From Paragordius varius (lineage: Eukaryota; Nematomorpha), in contig OZ176050.1 of NCBI GenBank assembly GCA_964247055.1, positions 13,144,001 to 13,208,000 of the forward strand: a stretch of DNA of 64,000 nt. Reading direction: 5' to 3'. This document shows positions 14,301 to 27,113 of the stretch, piece by piece (position 1 is the first letter of the stretch; each line of letters opens with the position of its first letter). The notes beneath the pieces are model-generated. The model saw only the letters and a list, made by a program, of their open reading frames with translations, had not been told where the DNA came from and made no database searches. The position numbers and the translations under genes are program-made.

Positions 14301-14643
14301 AACTCTTGTTTTCCAAATCTAAATTTTCGGTTCCAATATTTTTTAAAGTGTCACACTTACAATATGGTTCAAATGAGATTTGATTTGTCGGGCTTTGGGC
14401 ATAAACCGTAGATCCATTTTGATGTGGACTAAAGGATGCGTAACACGTAGCACACATGAAAGGGCTAAAATATCCACTGTCTAAATTCCCTGATATTGCC
14501 AGCTGTTTTCTTCGGTTATTTTGAGTCCTTACACAGTTATTAATTTTGCAATTAATGTTTTTGGGCATTTCTTGTAGAATTACATTTTCTACGTTTTCTT
14601 CTAATTTAGCGGTTGTCGGATTATTAGAATTCATTAGGAGCAA
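5365..14643 (-). CDS. BH3-only, BIM-like protein A (two exons)
   Basis: Exon 1 is 14643-13983 and exon 2 is 7358-5365. The donor G|GTATGC and acceptor TTAG|AT join in phase 1, giving 884 residues; Met4 is an alternative start. Seen in the sequence: residues 52-61 GNLDSGYFSP, then C64-x2-C67 and C95-x-C97; NLFSFDN further on; a long Asn/Ser-rich middle; at 759-770 the motif IGASLKSLGDDF; and a hydrophobic C-terminus (about 857-875, YVYWWLILMDW). The BH3 pattern (h1-x3-h2-x2-h3-G-D-acid-h4) matches BIM/BAK/BAX closely, and BIM also has an SGYFS block upstream and a hydrophobic tail. I infer a pro-apoptotic ligand of BCL-2-type proteins, probably at mitochondria. Its paralogue B lies head-to-head at 20944. 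It is about twice as long as B and far longer than vertebrate BIM (about 200 residues). Protein level and expression are unknown. Confidence 0.65.
7359..13982. other. 6.6-kb intron of BH3 gene A
   Basis: Deduced from matching splice phases on both sides and from the identical intron position in paralogue B. It contains a TTAA-flanked MITE (9283-9737), a tetranucleotide run of CAAG and CAAA at about 12508-12540, and a small hairpin around 12333-12392 with arms TTAATTGGTGAA. No further exon was recognised. Confidence 0.55.
9283..9737. mobile_element. TTAA-flanked MITE (piggyBac-like ends), copy 1
   Basis: TTAA stands at both ends. The left end contains GGGGTTATATATTCCAGAG, and the right end, reverse-complemented, reads TTAACTCTTTTGGGTAGTTT. 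The same layout (TTAACACT..GGGTAGTTTTAT..CAGAGC) is seen at 17983 and 35588. A TTAA target is the mark of piggyBac-type elements. There is no coding capacity. Confidence 0.5.
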
Positions 14644-17600
14644 ATGTTGAAATGAATATATTTTAATTTTATAAGTAGAAAATTAATATTTCATCCGAAA
14701 ATCAAATAATGTTCAGGGGTCCACATTTCTAAATTAATTGAAAGGTACTTTAAAAAATATTTTTTATGAGGCAAGCAAACACATATAATGATCATTTGTA
14801 AATTAAAAGATCATTTTGTAAGCGAGAATCGGAAAAAAGGATAAAAACGTACAATAGTGTTGTGTGTAACAAAAGATCAAAATGGTTTGATCATAAGAAT
14901 TTGTAATATTTTTTTATTGAATATGTGACATTAAATAATTTTGAATTAAAAAATTATTAAAAAATAATATGGTTATTAAATATAAATTAGGAATAAAATT
15001 CTACATGAATAAAAAGTATTAACAAAATTATTGCTGATCTAATTAAAATTATTATTTGATATCAAAAAATGAGGTTGTTTATTTAGGGTAAGTGGATTTT
15101 TATTGTGCAGTTTAATTGACTGAACCATTTTTTTATTGTTCTGACCCATTATTAAAATTAAACATTTTTACAAATCGAAAAAATTATTAAACAAATATCA
15201 TTCTTGAATGCAAACATAAAAGTGTGATCAAGTAATATGATATACCCGATTATAAATATTGGCCATTAATTAATTATATTTTTAATTAATCCATTAAACA
15301 AACAAAAATGGTGATTCGATTAAATAAAAAAATTGATATATTATTAGGAAAAAATTGTTTTGATAATCAATCTTGTGCAAAGTTTATTGGCACCTAGATT
15401 TGGCGCTTAAATCGAATCAAATTAAATTTAATTTAATTCAATATTTTGGTTCATAAATATAAATATTGACCTCTCTTTCTAGCAATTATAATATATTCAA
15501 TAGTATTTTGTCTCCTGACACAATAAATTGGTGACAAAATTCGATTTTAATTTATAATTAAATTTTTGACAAATATATGTTTTAAATATAAGTTAATCCC
15601 TCTTTTACAAGACATCGGATGGTTGGTGTGTTAATTCCTACAATTATTAATTACATAGAAAGGAAAAAGGCCAACAAATATATGTCAATTTGAAGATGAT
15701 ATTATTGCATTAATTATATCAATACATATTATTTATATTTCAAAAAATAGCGAAAAAATCAAGATAATTCTTATGCAATAAGATTATTACTCAATATTCA
15801 AATTTAATGTAATAACAGATACATAATAGAGTGTTTAATAAAATAATTCAGGTATTTAATACTTATATTAACTTGACATATATTATTGTGCATGTTATAA
15901 TCATTATTATATTAATAAAAATTTGAATGATGAATATTTGATCATTTTACGATGTGTTAATGATTAATTTGCATAATCTTATAAAAAAACGTATTGTAAT
16001 TGATTTGAAAGTTTTGCATAAAGCACTCTCATTCTCTCTCTCTTATCTTGGATTGAGATCAAGTTTGACCGTACATAAATTGTTATAAATATAAATGCAA
16101 TTATGATTTACATATATATTTAATATTACATAATATAGTAATAATAAAATTAACAATATAATAACATTTATTATTACATTATTTCAATTTTGTGAAATAT
16201 GAATATATATTATATCATACTAATTTGCACACTAATCAGACAGAAAGGTCTTTTAAATCGAAACAACTTGATTGAGTGATTGATGGATAGATAGTTTTAT
16301 TACATAATTTGAATCGTATTAAATATCAGATATAATATTGCAAAATATAAGTTAGCATTTAACAGAATTATTTACTTAAGAACTGTATAGGACAATATAG
16401 GTTAACAACACAATTATTTTATCTGTTTTTTTTTCGAAAAAAAAACTTTATAAATTTTTTTGCAATATTGTATATTTAAAGAAGAGAGGGATATTTATTG
16501 CGCGTGTCAAACCTCTGAAACCTGATAATTTCCAGATAAAAAGTAGCAAAAGTAATTGTGATTAAAATGGCCTATGTTATAGACATGCGCTCGTGTCACC
16601 TATTTTTCGCTTGATTAATTTTAAGTTTTTTTTATAACAGGACAGAAAATTTTGATTTTTCTTTTATCCAATGTAATTTTTATTAACAATCCATAATTTT
16701 ACGGCAAATACAATAATCATGTTAGATAACTACCTTCTTTAAGATTGGATCTTTGGAGTTTTCATGTTATTTTTATAGTTTTATAGATAAAATATTTTTT
16801 ATACGCATGACTAATAGTATATACGCATAGTACACATAAAAATAGGTTACTTGACGCGTGTCTAATTTAAGGTAGTATAAGAATGGACAATTATAAACAT
16901 ATATGATAATGGTTAACAATAAATCTACCATGTAAAATGTATGATTTAAAGATTTTTAAAAAAGTTTTGATTTGACACCTAAAAAAACAATGTTAGTGTT
17001 AAAACAATGTTACATTAAATCAAATCTTTAATATTTTGCAAATGACTACTATATCATACTACCTAAGTAGTATGTCTCCGTTATCATATCAATACAGTAT
17101 TTGTTTGTTAAATAATATGAGACATAGTTTATTGACGCTTAGGGATGATGCAAGAAAATATTATTTAGTTATATTAAATTATTTTAACTGAATTAATAAA
17201 TGATAAAGAAATGATGTTTTGAAATAGCGCAAAAATTTCTGTTTTAAAAGCAATTTTCTGACTAACAGCTCTTAATTAGGGTTTGCTCTAAAATATTTTA
17301 TTTTCAATTTTTACAATTTTAAAAAAATCAAAAATTTATAAGCTGCACAAAAGTTATTTATCAAAATTTTGTAATCTATCGGTAGTTACACCTTATAAAT
17401 AATTAAATTCATAAAGCAATCCTTTTAGTTAAACATACATAGAATTAAATGACTCTCCAATAAAATATTTATGATTATTAATTATTAATTTACAATGATA
17501 ACCGGTAAATTGCTTAAATGTTTACAAGTATGATACATTACGGAAAAATAAACGTTGGAAACCTGCGATAAAGTTGCTCATAAAGATTGGCTTAACAATC

Positions 17601-20600
17601 GGATTATATAATAAACAGGAATATAAGTATTAAAAAATGGCAGAATTAATTATCAAAAAGACATATTTTAAAATATCAATAGACATAATTAATCGATGTA
17701 AACAGTAAACTCATATGGTTAAATGGGTTTAAAATGTTCAAAATTTGTGCCAAATATATTTTTTAGTTAATATTATGTACAATTCAGACGGAAACCAAAG
17801 AATATAAAACTTGCTAAAACACAATTAATTATTAAAGCGCTAAATAACGAATATGGGTTAATTTTAAAAATAAATAAACTTTTATCCTGGACTTATTGAA
17901 AATGATATTATATTATTTTTACAAGTATAGCTATTTTAAAAATCGACTATTTATTTTGGATTTAAAACTAAAAAATAACAGTTGTAAAACTCCATAACGT
18001 TCTTATTTTTTTTGTACACGATTACATTTCAGAGCTTATAGTCGTAAACGCACTCTTTTGAAAATTATTTAAATTATTATTTAATTATCAACCTTTTCTC
18101 CTGGATTAGCAAAATTACTATAATTTTTACAGTTTATTAAGGTTATAGTCCCGAATTCGGATAGCTCCAAAACACGATTGAAGCAAACAATTTATATTAA
18201 AATCTATAAATATCAAAAATTTGCTGGTAGAATGTATTTAAAAGCTTTCTAAAGTTAATTGTTTACAACAAACCATAAAATACAACTTATTTGCATGTTG
18301 TATTAGCGATTTAAATAAATCGTAGAAAAAAATGGAGACGAACAAGTTTTAAGACTTTTTTACAATGAATTTTTTTAAAGAAATATTTTATTAATCATGC
18401 AACCAAAAGAAAGAGTGCAAATTTTAAATTTGGCCCCATAAACATAATTTTTTAAAATATTTAATAAATAGGTATGCGGAATAAAACTACCCTAGGTCGT
18501 GAAGTGTTAAAAGTTGCAAAATGATTCTAAATATTTAATCAATCACGTCAAATATTTAGTTAGAAAGAACATTTGGCTCAAAGGTTTTATAATCAGGTAA
18601 AAACAAGAAATTTTAACATTTAATCAGAAATTAAATCAAAGCTTTCATGTAAAATAAAATTGGTAAATTTTAAATAAAGTAAAATTCACTTTTTTATAAC
18701 ATTTGAAATTAATAATTAGCCAATCTCCAGCTACACTATTTATTTAATTGTGTCATAAATTATCCAAAACTGGTGTCTGAATTTCTTCAAAAAATATTTA
18801 TTATAAATACTTCATTTTAGGATTTAAGTGCTATTATTATCCAATCTTTCGTTGTTAAATTTTGAAAAAATCAATAAAGACAAATAAATTGCATGAAGTA
18901 TTAATTACCGTTTTATCGGAAACAATAATAATTATGTGCAAGAGCACATTCAAGCGCGCACACCATCAAAAATTTGAGCCATAAAAATATTTTTTTAAAA
19001 AAAATGAAACAAAAACAAAAAGAGGCGTCTTGTCATTTTTTGTGAAAGCAATGGGTAATTGGTTTCAAAACGACGGTAAAAAAAAATATTTTTTGATAAA
19101 ATCACCATAGCGACTTTTTACGGAATACTCTACCTTTAAAAAAGCAAATTTTCTCTTAATTCACCGTTACCTTGTCTTGTGTTAGTTTTAGATTTTGTTT
19201 TCACTGAGGTACCTGATACGGGCATGCTATATAGCGCTATCTTTGCTACTTATTCACAACAATGTATATTATCCACGATACAATTATTTAAATTTATGCT
19301 AATTAGGAAGGGGACTGGACCTGAAAATTTGCTATTGTATATGCAACGCTTGTCATTTTCTATCCAAACGAAGAAAGAACCAATATTAATTAGGTTTAAA
19401 TTTGTTTATTTAAAACGTATTATTATAATTTATACCTATGCATATATGCTCTTTATAAAAGTTAAATTTATTTTTGGCGTGTGACATTTCAAGAGACAAC
19501 TTTTTAAAAATGGTTTTAAACCAAAATTAATTAATAATATTTTGACTTATGATGATGTCAATGGTAAAAACGCGTCGAAATGGAAACTATCCTTATTTAT
19601 GAGTTATAAATTTTTTAAACCAATATTCAAATTACAACTAATTAATATAAAAATATTTTTTGTGAATAATCAACGAGATGTGTCAAAAAATTACATTTTA
19701 GAAGAAAGAAAGAAAGAAAAATGATAATAAATTATTTTATACATTAAGTAGCTTGCTTAATGGGATTTTAAATAAGAGTGAAAGAAATTTAGACTTGTAC
19801 ATAATTTAATTGATTCCATTACATAATTAAATTTGTAGTATATTCTATTATTTGACTCAAAAATTTTGTAATGGCCTCCCTCTATCTAATTTGCATAAAT
19901 TTAAATATTACACATTCTGTTTTTTAAACTTATAAAAATTAATATATTGTTGTTGGGTAAAAATTACATATGTGTAAAAGTTTTAATACCATAAATGTCA
20001 TTTTGATAAAAGTTAGAGAGTGAGAGAGAGTACATGCGATTATTTTTACCATTAACTAATTTTCCATTAATTTGTTATACATTGGTTTTAATTTTTAAGT
20101 TTTTAAAAATGGGCTTAATTTTAAAAAACCAACTTTTTGAGATTATTTAATAAAATTCTTAAAAATGACCGTATTGTAAAAGAATATGTTTTACCTCATA
20201 ATATATTACAAAATCGGTAGCGATATTTGATATCATTCTACTAATAAAAAAAACTGAAGGTGAGATTGAAAGTTAGTTGTTAGAACTCAAAATGCTTTAA
20301 TTTTAATCTATATATCTGCATATTTGATTTTACGGATAAACGAATATTTTACAAGTTAAAGCACAAACCAACATATATCACAAAAAATATAATAAGGCCT
20401 TACAACTAATAAATTCCAAAACTAAGATCAACTAAGACGAGAACCGATATTTCTCAAGATTGGCCCTTCTTTGTTAAACGATTCCACAAATTTAACTTTT
20501 GTCCTTCGTTTAAAAACATTGTAAGATTCTTGCTAATCCATTATATTATGCATATGGTGGAATTTCGGCACCTTGGTTGAAATTTCATCCACAAGTCAAT

Positions 20601-20943
20601 AATTGTGACGATATCTGTTTTTTATCCTGTCTCCATATAAGTTTTTAAAACATTGTTATATGTATAATAAATATGGACATGTATATCTATATCAAAAACA
20701 TCTTAATGCGCATAAACTAAAATTAATACCTCTTAAAATATTGTGCACTTTAAAAAGTGTAAAAAAAGCAAAACAAACACTTTTATTGTTTTCTCATACA
20801 TAATTAAATACAAAACTTTTATATATCTCAAAAACGTGTTTCGATTACATAACATATAAATACCCACACTTTATTCAAATGAATTAATTTTAACCACATT
20901 TCTCTGTCTAAATCTTTTATTTTATTAAATACAAATTTGTCAA
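14644..20943. other. 6.3-kb region between the divergent BH3 genes
   Basis: It separates the two start codons and must hold both 5' regions. No exon was recognised. It contains one TTAA-flanked MITE (about 17983-18510) and CT-rich tracts (for example 16026-16045). I see no CpG-rich or TATA element that I would call with confidence. Confidence 0.5.
17983..18510. mobile_element. TTAA-flanked MITE (piggyBac-like ends), copy 2
   Basis: The right end, reverse-complemented, reads TTAACACTTCACGACCTAGG followed by GTAGTTTTATTCC. The left end is decayed (AAAACTCCATAACG, then TTTCAGAGCTTA), matching the left end of copy 3 at 35588 (TCTCAGAGCTTA). The middle shares 'gctggta.aatgtat' and 'aaagttaatt.tttaca' with copy 3. 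Confidence 0.5.
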
Positions 20944-23900
20944 ATGGATCAAACTTACCAAGATTCCGAAGAAACAAGTTTTTCCTCCAATTCCAGAAGA
21001 AGAAAACGCATGATTTCAGGCAATCTCGATAGTGGATATTTTAGTCCCTACATATGTACAAAATGTTTTGGAACTTTTAATTTCTCTCAATCCGGCTCCC
21101 ATTCCAAAAGATACTGTGATTGTAACAACGAAGGGGAAGGAGATGTTTCGTCAAATCTTTTACATCAAATGTCAATTGTTTCTTCTTCTTCGGATGACAG
21201 TGAAGAGTCAAATGCTTCCCTCAAAGTACAAAAATGTAGGAGAAACCTTTTCAATTTTGATAATATTATACCTTGTTCAAACGAAACTGACATAAGCAAT
21301 ACCCTTTCCCCATCCCTAACCAGTGAAGATGAAACAACCGATGAACTAATTATTCACGAATCAACAATACCCCAATCGGATATATGTGATGGCAAACAGC
21401 AGACGACAAATAGTCACGTGCCTACCGACAAACGATCAAATTACCCAATCAAATTGAATCAAAAAACTATTACAACTAATAGAAATTTTGTCTTTAATTA
21501 TTCACAAAACGGCACAAAAAATGCCAATTTCTCTAATTTACAACCTTGTTTCTCCAATTATTTCCCCAGTAACTCATCAGGTAATTACAGTTTATTATTG
21601 AGAAAGTTTTCACAAAATTTCCCACAACTTTTCTCATACCCATGCCCATGTTTTTTATGATAAATACTTAACAAATATTGTTATCTATAATTTTCTCATT
21701 CATTAACATATTATATATTGTTATGATGCAATATAGGGAAAAACTAATTACAAAAAAATACAATATTGCTAATTTGCGCGCGAATAAGTTTTGAAAGGTA
21801 TACATTATTGTTGAAACGTGTTTTCTAGTGTCCTGTGTAATGGTCATTGTTATAAGGTATCAGAAATAAGTTTTTGCAAAGATTGATATCTAAACCTTAA
21901 TAAATCTATTGTTTGAATAATATTGAATACACCAACACTTGTTAACAAATTTTTTTAATTAATAATCATCATTAAAATCTAGTATTTTTGTGGGGTGTCT
22001 TGCGTTTACTTTTTCTCAATGTCATACCACGATGATAACACTTAAAAAGTTATTACTCTTTCGAATTTCGCTTTAGAAATATTATTTTATAATTGTGTGT
22101 ACTTTATAAATTCTCAGGGAAAAATGTTTCAATTTAAAAATTTAATGGCACAATACCCATTAAAAATGCTCCGAACATTTTTACGATTTATATGTTTTTT
22201 AATTTAATGTTGGTAAATTGGGTTGTTTAGCCACACCATATTTAATGCACAATACAATTTTCCGCAAAAATAATTCTAAATTTTTATTCAACCAACTTCT
22301 TCTTAAACGTATAAAATATTAAAACAATAACGCTCATTAATCATAAAAGTTTCCTAAAAGTCTATTTGTGATATAGTAAGTTCAATTGTTTTTATAAACT
22401 TCAAATTATTAAAGGGGTTAAATTTGAGATACGGTAAAATGAACTTTTTAAATTTTATTTTTTCTTTCGTAAATTAGAAAATAAAATTACAACAAAGATA
22501 TTATTTATATAGAGAAAAAAGTTTATGTATGTAAGCGAGAATAAAAATTGGCCTTTTTAATCTTTCATTATTCCCAATTTTTACGGTTTATTTTTTGTTT
22601 TAAACACATATTTAAAAAATCTCCATTCACCAAATATAAAACCCATATAAGCATTATCTATCAGTTAACTATAAATATAAATAATGTTATATACAAAAGT
22701 AAATTATTTAAAGTTTAAATTTTTATGAATGTCAACAAATCATATTACAATATATATACAACAATTAATCATTTTTCTCGTATAGATAGTATTAGTCATT
22801 AGCCAAATAGTATGTAAATGTTAATCCGATTATATAAATTATAATTGAATTATCTATATATGATGAATGCTCTTTCCAACCCTTAATCCTTTATATCTTT
22901 TGATTACTGATGATGACCTACAAAAATCAAATAATATGGCATTTTAAATTGGTAAAACAAAGGCTTTCTTGTACACTTCAAACAAGATAGATTTAATCTT
23001 CTTAATCTTTCTTTTAATGAATAGTCCCCTCTCCCCCCTTCCCCTCTAACCTTGTTGTCGTTCGTTATGTCCCCCTTATATTATAAGATTTTGATTTTTT
23101 ATTATAGCGAAAAAATATTGTGTATAATTCCAAATTGGGTCAAGGATGAGAAAATGATTAAGGTACTGATATACCATTTTTCCAAGCATGAGAGAATTAA
23201 TGAATGTTGTGGACACGTGCCGATATGAAACTTGTCCCTCTAATAAATATCCTATTAAACTTTTTCATCATGACCCTCTTATACTTCTTAAAAATGTTAA
23301 CGTTTTTTAAATCTGTTTGTGTGCCAATTTTAGGCAAAAATGGTTGATTAAATCCTGACTAATATATTATGAAAGGTTCAAACGGTATAAACTTATATAT
23401 ATATATATATATATATATATAACGCTGATTTTATCTAACTTACTTATAATTGCATTTTTTTATTCATTTAGATTTTCGAAATGATGACGACGGTCCCTGT
23501 AGTTCGGCAAGGTTCTTTTTTACCGAACATTTTAATCCAAACGAAAATTCCGATAAAAATATTGAGCCCGACAGAGGCTCACAAAGTTCGATAGATTCAT
23601 CACAATCGGTAGCTTTGCACAAAACATTGAATACGACACCTTCATTAAACCTATCTTCCAATTTGAATGAATCCAAATTATATTCGAGGAGACATGGAAA
23701 AACCCGTAAATTGACTTTAAAAATCTCAAACACTACCAGCCTTCAGAATAAATCAATTTCAAATATTGAAAGTATTAATCAAAAGCAAACTATTACGAAT
23801 ACACATCTTGAAGATGTTGAATCTCAAGTATTTGCTCAACCCAAATGTTTTGGGCCCAAAAACATTTCCACACCTAAAACTCATAATCATATTGGTAGTT

Positions 23901-24190
23901 CAAAAGAAGTATATGAACAAATTGGTAGTCAACTCCAATCTCTGGGTGATATTTTCCACGAAAGTCTGATAACCAATACTTCTACCCACGTTCCCCAACA
24001 AAATAATCCCCCTAAAAGATCTAGAATTTCAGTAGGGGTTTCAACCTATCAAACAACTGATATGATGTCAAATTCATACAATCAAAATCCTTCAGCTATA
24101 AACTCTGTTGATTTTACTAAATACATTTGGTGCCTGTTGGTTTTAGGGTGGTGCGAAAAAATTTGGCTTCATTCTATCCAAAACAGCTGA
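20944..24190 (+). CDS. BH3-only, BIM-like protein B (two exons)
   Basis: Exon 1 is 20944-21580 and exon 2 is 23472-24190, with phase-1 junction TCAG|GTAATT...TTTAG|AT, giving 451 residues. Residues 26-35 read GNLDSGYFSP, followed by C38-x2-C41 and C58-x-C60; NLFNFDN comes next. At 363-374 stands IGSQLQSLGDIF, a BH3 core that keeps all four hydrophobic positions and the GD pair but has Ile where most BH3s have Asp/Glu. The C-terminus FTKYIWCLLVLGWCEKIW is hydrophobic and aligns with protein A (WCEQVM against WCEKIW). LNLS...ES(R/K)LY(A/S)RR and FAQPK are shared as well, so A and B are paralogues with the same intron position. Function by analogy: binding the groove of BCL-2 proteins to promote cell death. 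The altered acidic position might change partner choice. Confidence 0.65.
21581..23471. other. 1.9-kb intron of BH3 gene B
   Basis: It sits at the same place and phase as the 6.6-kb intron of gene A. It includes an AT run at 23395-23420 about 50 bases before the acceptor. No transposon ends were recognised. Confidence 0.6.
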
Positions 24191-24923
24191 TGATAGATAA
24201 TGAAAAAAACACTGTTTTTTATCAAATTTTGAATATTCTTATTCCTACTATTATTATATGTTGTAATTTTTTTCACAAAGCGATCTCTGCCCCATCTGCT
24301 ATGTGGCCATAAAAATTACATAATTTCAATCTCAACATTTAGCTTATCTATCAAATATTATTTTCAATGTACATATACATTTGTTAAAAATATTTTTTAG
24401 ATCTAAATATAATCTAGTGATATATGTAAAATTGGTATTTATAAATTTATAATTATGCATTTACTCACCAATTTTATAGTACATATGATATATATATCTA
24501 TAAATAATTATATTTATAACATATTATCCAAATTCATTCATTATGTTTATCAATCAAAAAATAAATTTTAATATTAAATTATAATAACTTTTTAACTTAG
24601 CGATCGATTTATGATTTTTCCGTAAAACATTTTGTAAAATTTAGCCAATCAGGTGATTTGCGTGAGGTTAAAATAGATATAATAAATATTAAAAATGGCC
24701 ACATGGTAAATAACGTTATTATCAGACGATAAAGTATTTTTAAATTGAATAATTATAGTTCTTTAAATGTGGTCTAGGATGTGATTTTGTAATCGGAAAA
24801 TTAATGAACGAATAATATATATTTTCAGTACCTAAAATAAGCGGGAACTGAAATTATGGTTATCTAAAACATAAATACACATCAATCAATATACCGTTTA
24901 TCTGAATCTATGATGTTTTAAAT

Positions 24924-25040
24924 TAGGGGCGTCCAACACTAATCCCTTCGCGAGCCGCATTTGAAATATATATATGCATTCATAAATAAATTATTAGATT
25001 TCAAACATAAGCTCAGAGGGCGGCATCTTGGTCACTCCTG
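24924..25040. mobile_element. hAT-like MITE, copy 2 (117 bp)
   Basis: The left end reads TAGGGGCGTCCAACACTAAT and the right end, reverse-complemented, reads CAGGAGTGACCAAGATGCCG. The internal 'cttcgcgagccgc' is shared with the copies at 300 and 54574. Flanks TTTTAAAT and TTTTAACT agree at 7 of 8 bases, an 8-bp target duplication as in hAT elements. Confidence 0.65.
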
Positions 25041-25155
25041 TTTTAACTCCGAAATGCTAATCTACGTCAAATTATAAACTTAAATAAATTTTTATCCTAT
25101 TTTCTCAAAATAATGTTTTATATTTTAATGTATTTTATATAGTTTTAGAATCAGT

Positions 25156-25369
25156 TTAATGTTGAACGTTCCACATAATTTCCATATATTCTATAATTAT
25201 ATTCTGCAATCCAAAATCCTTAATCTGGTTTCCTTTAATAATCGATTTTGCTTCCACTAGTTTGAGACCAATCGATTCACTGTAACTCATATATGGATGT
25301 AAGCTACGATTTTTAGCATTTTTGGTAATACTTTTTAACACCGTCAATAACGCAGAAGCTAATTAGTCA
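25156..25369 (-). CDS. Possible terminal exon of an unrecognised gene
   Basis: A minus-strand open stretch preceded by a plausible acceptor (CTAATTAG at 25370) encodes about 70 residues, including YSESIGLKLVEAKSIIKG and DFGLQNIIIEYMEIMW, and ends in TAA. Its balanced amino-acid composition differs from the Ile/Asn/Lys-rich noise of neighbouring frames. I do not recognise the family and found no partner exon that I trust. It may be a chance frame or a gene remnant. Confidence 0.2.
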
Positions 25370-27075
25370 GCTTTAACGATAGTGGTTCGCTAACTATTGC
25401 AACATATCTATAAATACAGTATTAAAGGCATTTAGTTTGACATTTATACTTATGAAATTCTAAGCCGTACTTATTAAAAAATCGATTTAATTAATTCTTT
25501 GTGCTTTTGGACAATTGACTGTCGGGACACTTCTCTTATCTGTTATCGGGAACTATAAATTAATTATAAAATACGACGGGCCAGCGGAAACACTAGGTAT
25601 GTAATGATTGTAAGGTTAAAAAACCAATGTAAAGTTAAAAATAAATGATATATGAAATTTGTAAATAACTAATTTAGTGAAAAACCCGGGCATCATAATA
25701 TATCGTAAACGTATAAAGTATGGTTCTTCATAGAAATTTGAATATGCAATGTCTAAAACAAATGGCTTAAGACTAACGCTTAAAAGCGCATATTGAACAA
25801 ATTAATATTTTTAACAATCAATCGATTTTCAAGCCCAAAAGGTTTATCATAAAATGGCATCGAATCTTTTAGTTTTGGGCACATGTTCAAACATATCTGC
25901 GGATATTTTACACAGTCGTATGACAGTAAATGTATATAATCTGTAGCATCTTTATTCTATATGTTTTCCGAGATATTGTTTTTACATCAACATTTAGACC
26001 TTATGTCTGATTTTAATTACAAGATTTCTTTTTTTAAATAAATTGGGAGTATTTGTAAAATTTATATAATAACCACTGCAATAACGAGAGTTGTTATTGG
26101 CCTTATTGATATTTTAATGTTTGTTTATATAAGTTACATATTTAAAAATTTGTGGAGACGGTTAAATTAAATATTTAAACAATATGAGTTGAATGTGTAA
26201 ATAATAAAATCAAAACATCCTTATAAACATATAAATGCCCTTTTAACCAATTAATAACTAAGATCACCAACAATAGCTCGTTCTTCTAACAATAGATTGA
26301 CTATAATTAATATAAAAACCAATTTATCTACTTTTTTCCCAAACATCTAGGCTGTAGAGTCTTATTTAAGTTTAATTAATTCAAAATGCTATCTAAGCCT
26401 TTTCAAAAACATCACATATAAATTAATGTATGAATGGCAACCGCTTGAGTCTCCGGATAGTTTCAAGTACTTTTATTTTATTAATCATCCGTTTGACAAA
26501 TTTAGTAGTATCATTTCCACCTTTGCAATCCATTAGAAAAAATATTTATAATATATAGTTATATAATTCCTGCTTTTATCCAATTAATTTTAAATTGTTA
26601 TATGCAAATATTAACGGCTATTTAGATTATTCTGACCAATTGCTTTAGATGATATCTTTATAGTAAACTGACAATTTTTTATTGGGGAATTTAGTAATTT
26701 ATTTGGTAACAGAACTTTAGGCCCCGATAAAAACCGCCTACCATGATATGTTTCTCAGGATTAAATCATTATCGAGTTAAAAAAGAAACTTTGATATTTA
26801 ACACCAATGAATGTATAAAAAACATTGCATTGGTAAATTTTCGAGTCAATTGCTATACATAAAATTTTTAATATATACACAAATTATTCTTCAATTTAAT
26901 GATAGCTTTAAATTGTTTAAAGATATTGTTAAATAAAATTGTTTGTTAAAATTTATCCAAAGTTAGTAAGTACTTTTAAATAAATCATTGGAAATTTATA
27001 AAGTTGTACTAATATCAGCTAATATGAAACTTTAGCAATATTTAAAATTCAAACATTTTGACAGTTTCATATTGT

Positions 27076-27113
<38 letters not shown>

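Noticed and set aside
19179-19484. 101-codon plus-strand frame upstream of BH3 gene B
   Set aside because: No recognisable family, no splice partner, and composition like surrounding AT-rich noise.
23464-23733. Minus-strand frames overlapping exon 2 of BH3 gene B
   Set aside because: Shadow frames; the plus strand has correct splice phase and paralogy.
24010-24070. STYQTTD in BH3 protein B as a dynein light chain (LC8) site like the DKSTQT of BIM
   Set aside because: The residue before Gln is Tyr rather than Thr/Ile/Val, and no equivalent lies at the same place in protein A; too weak to claim.
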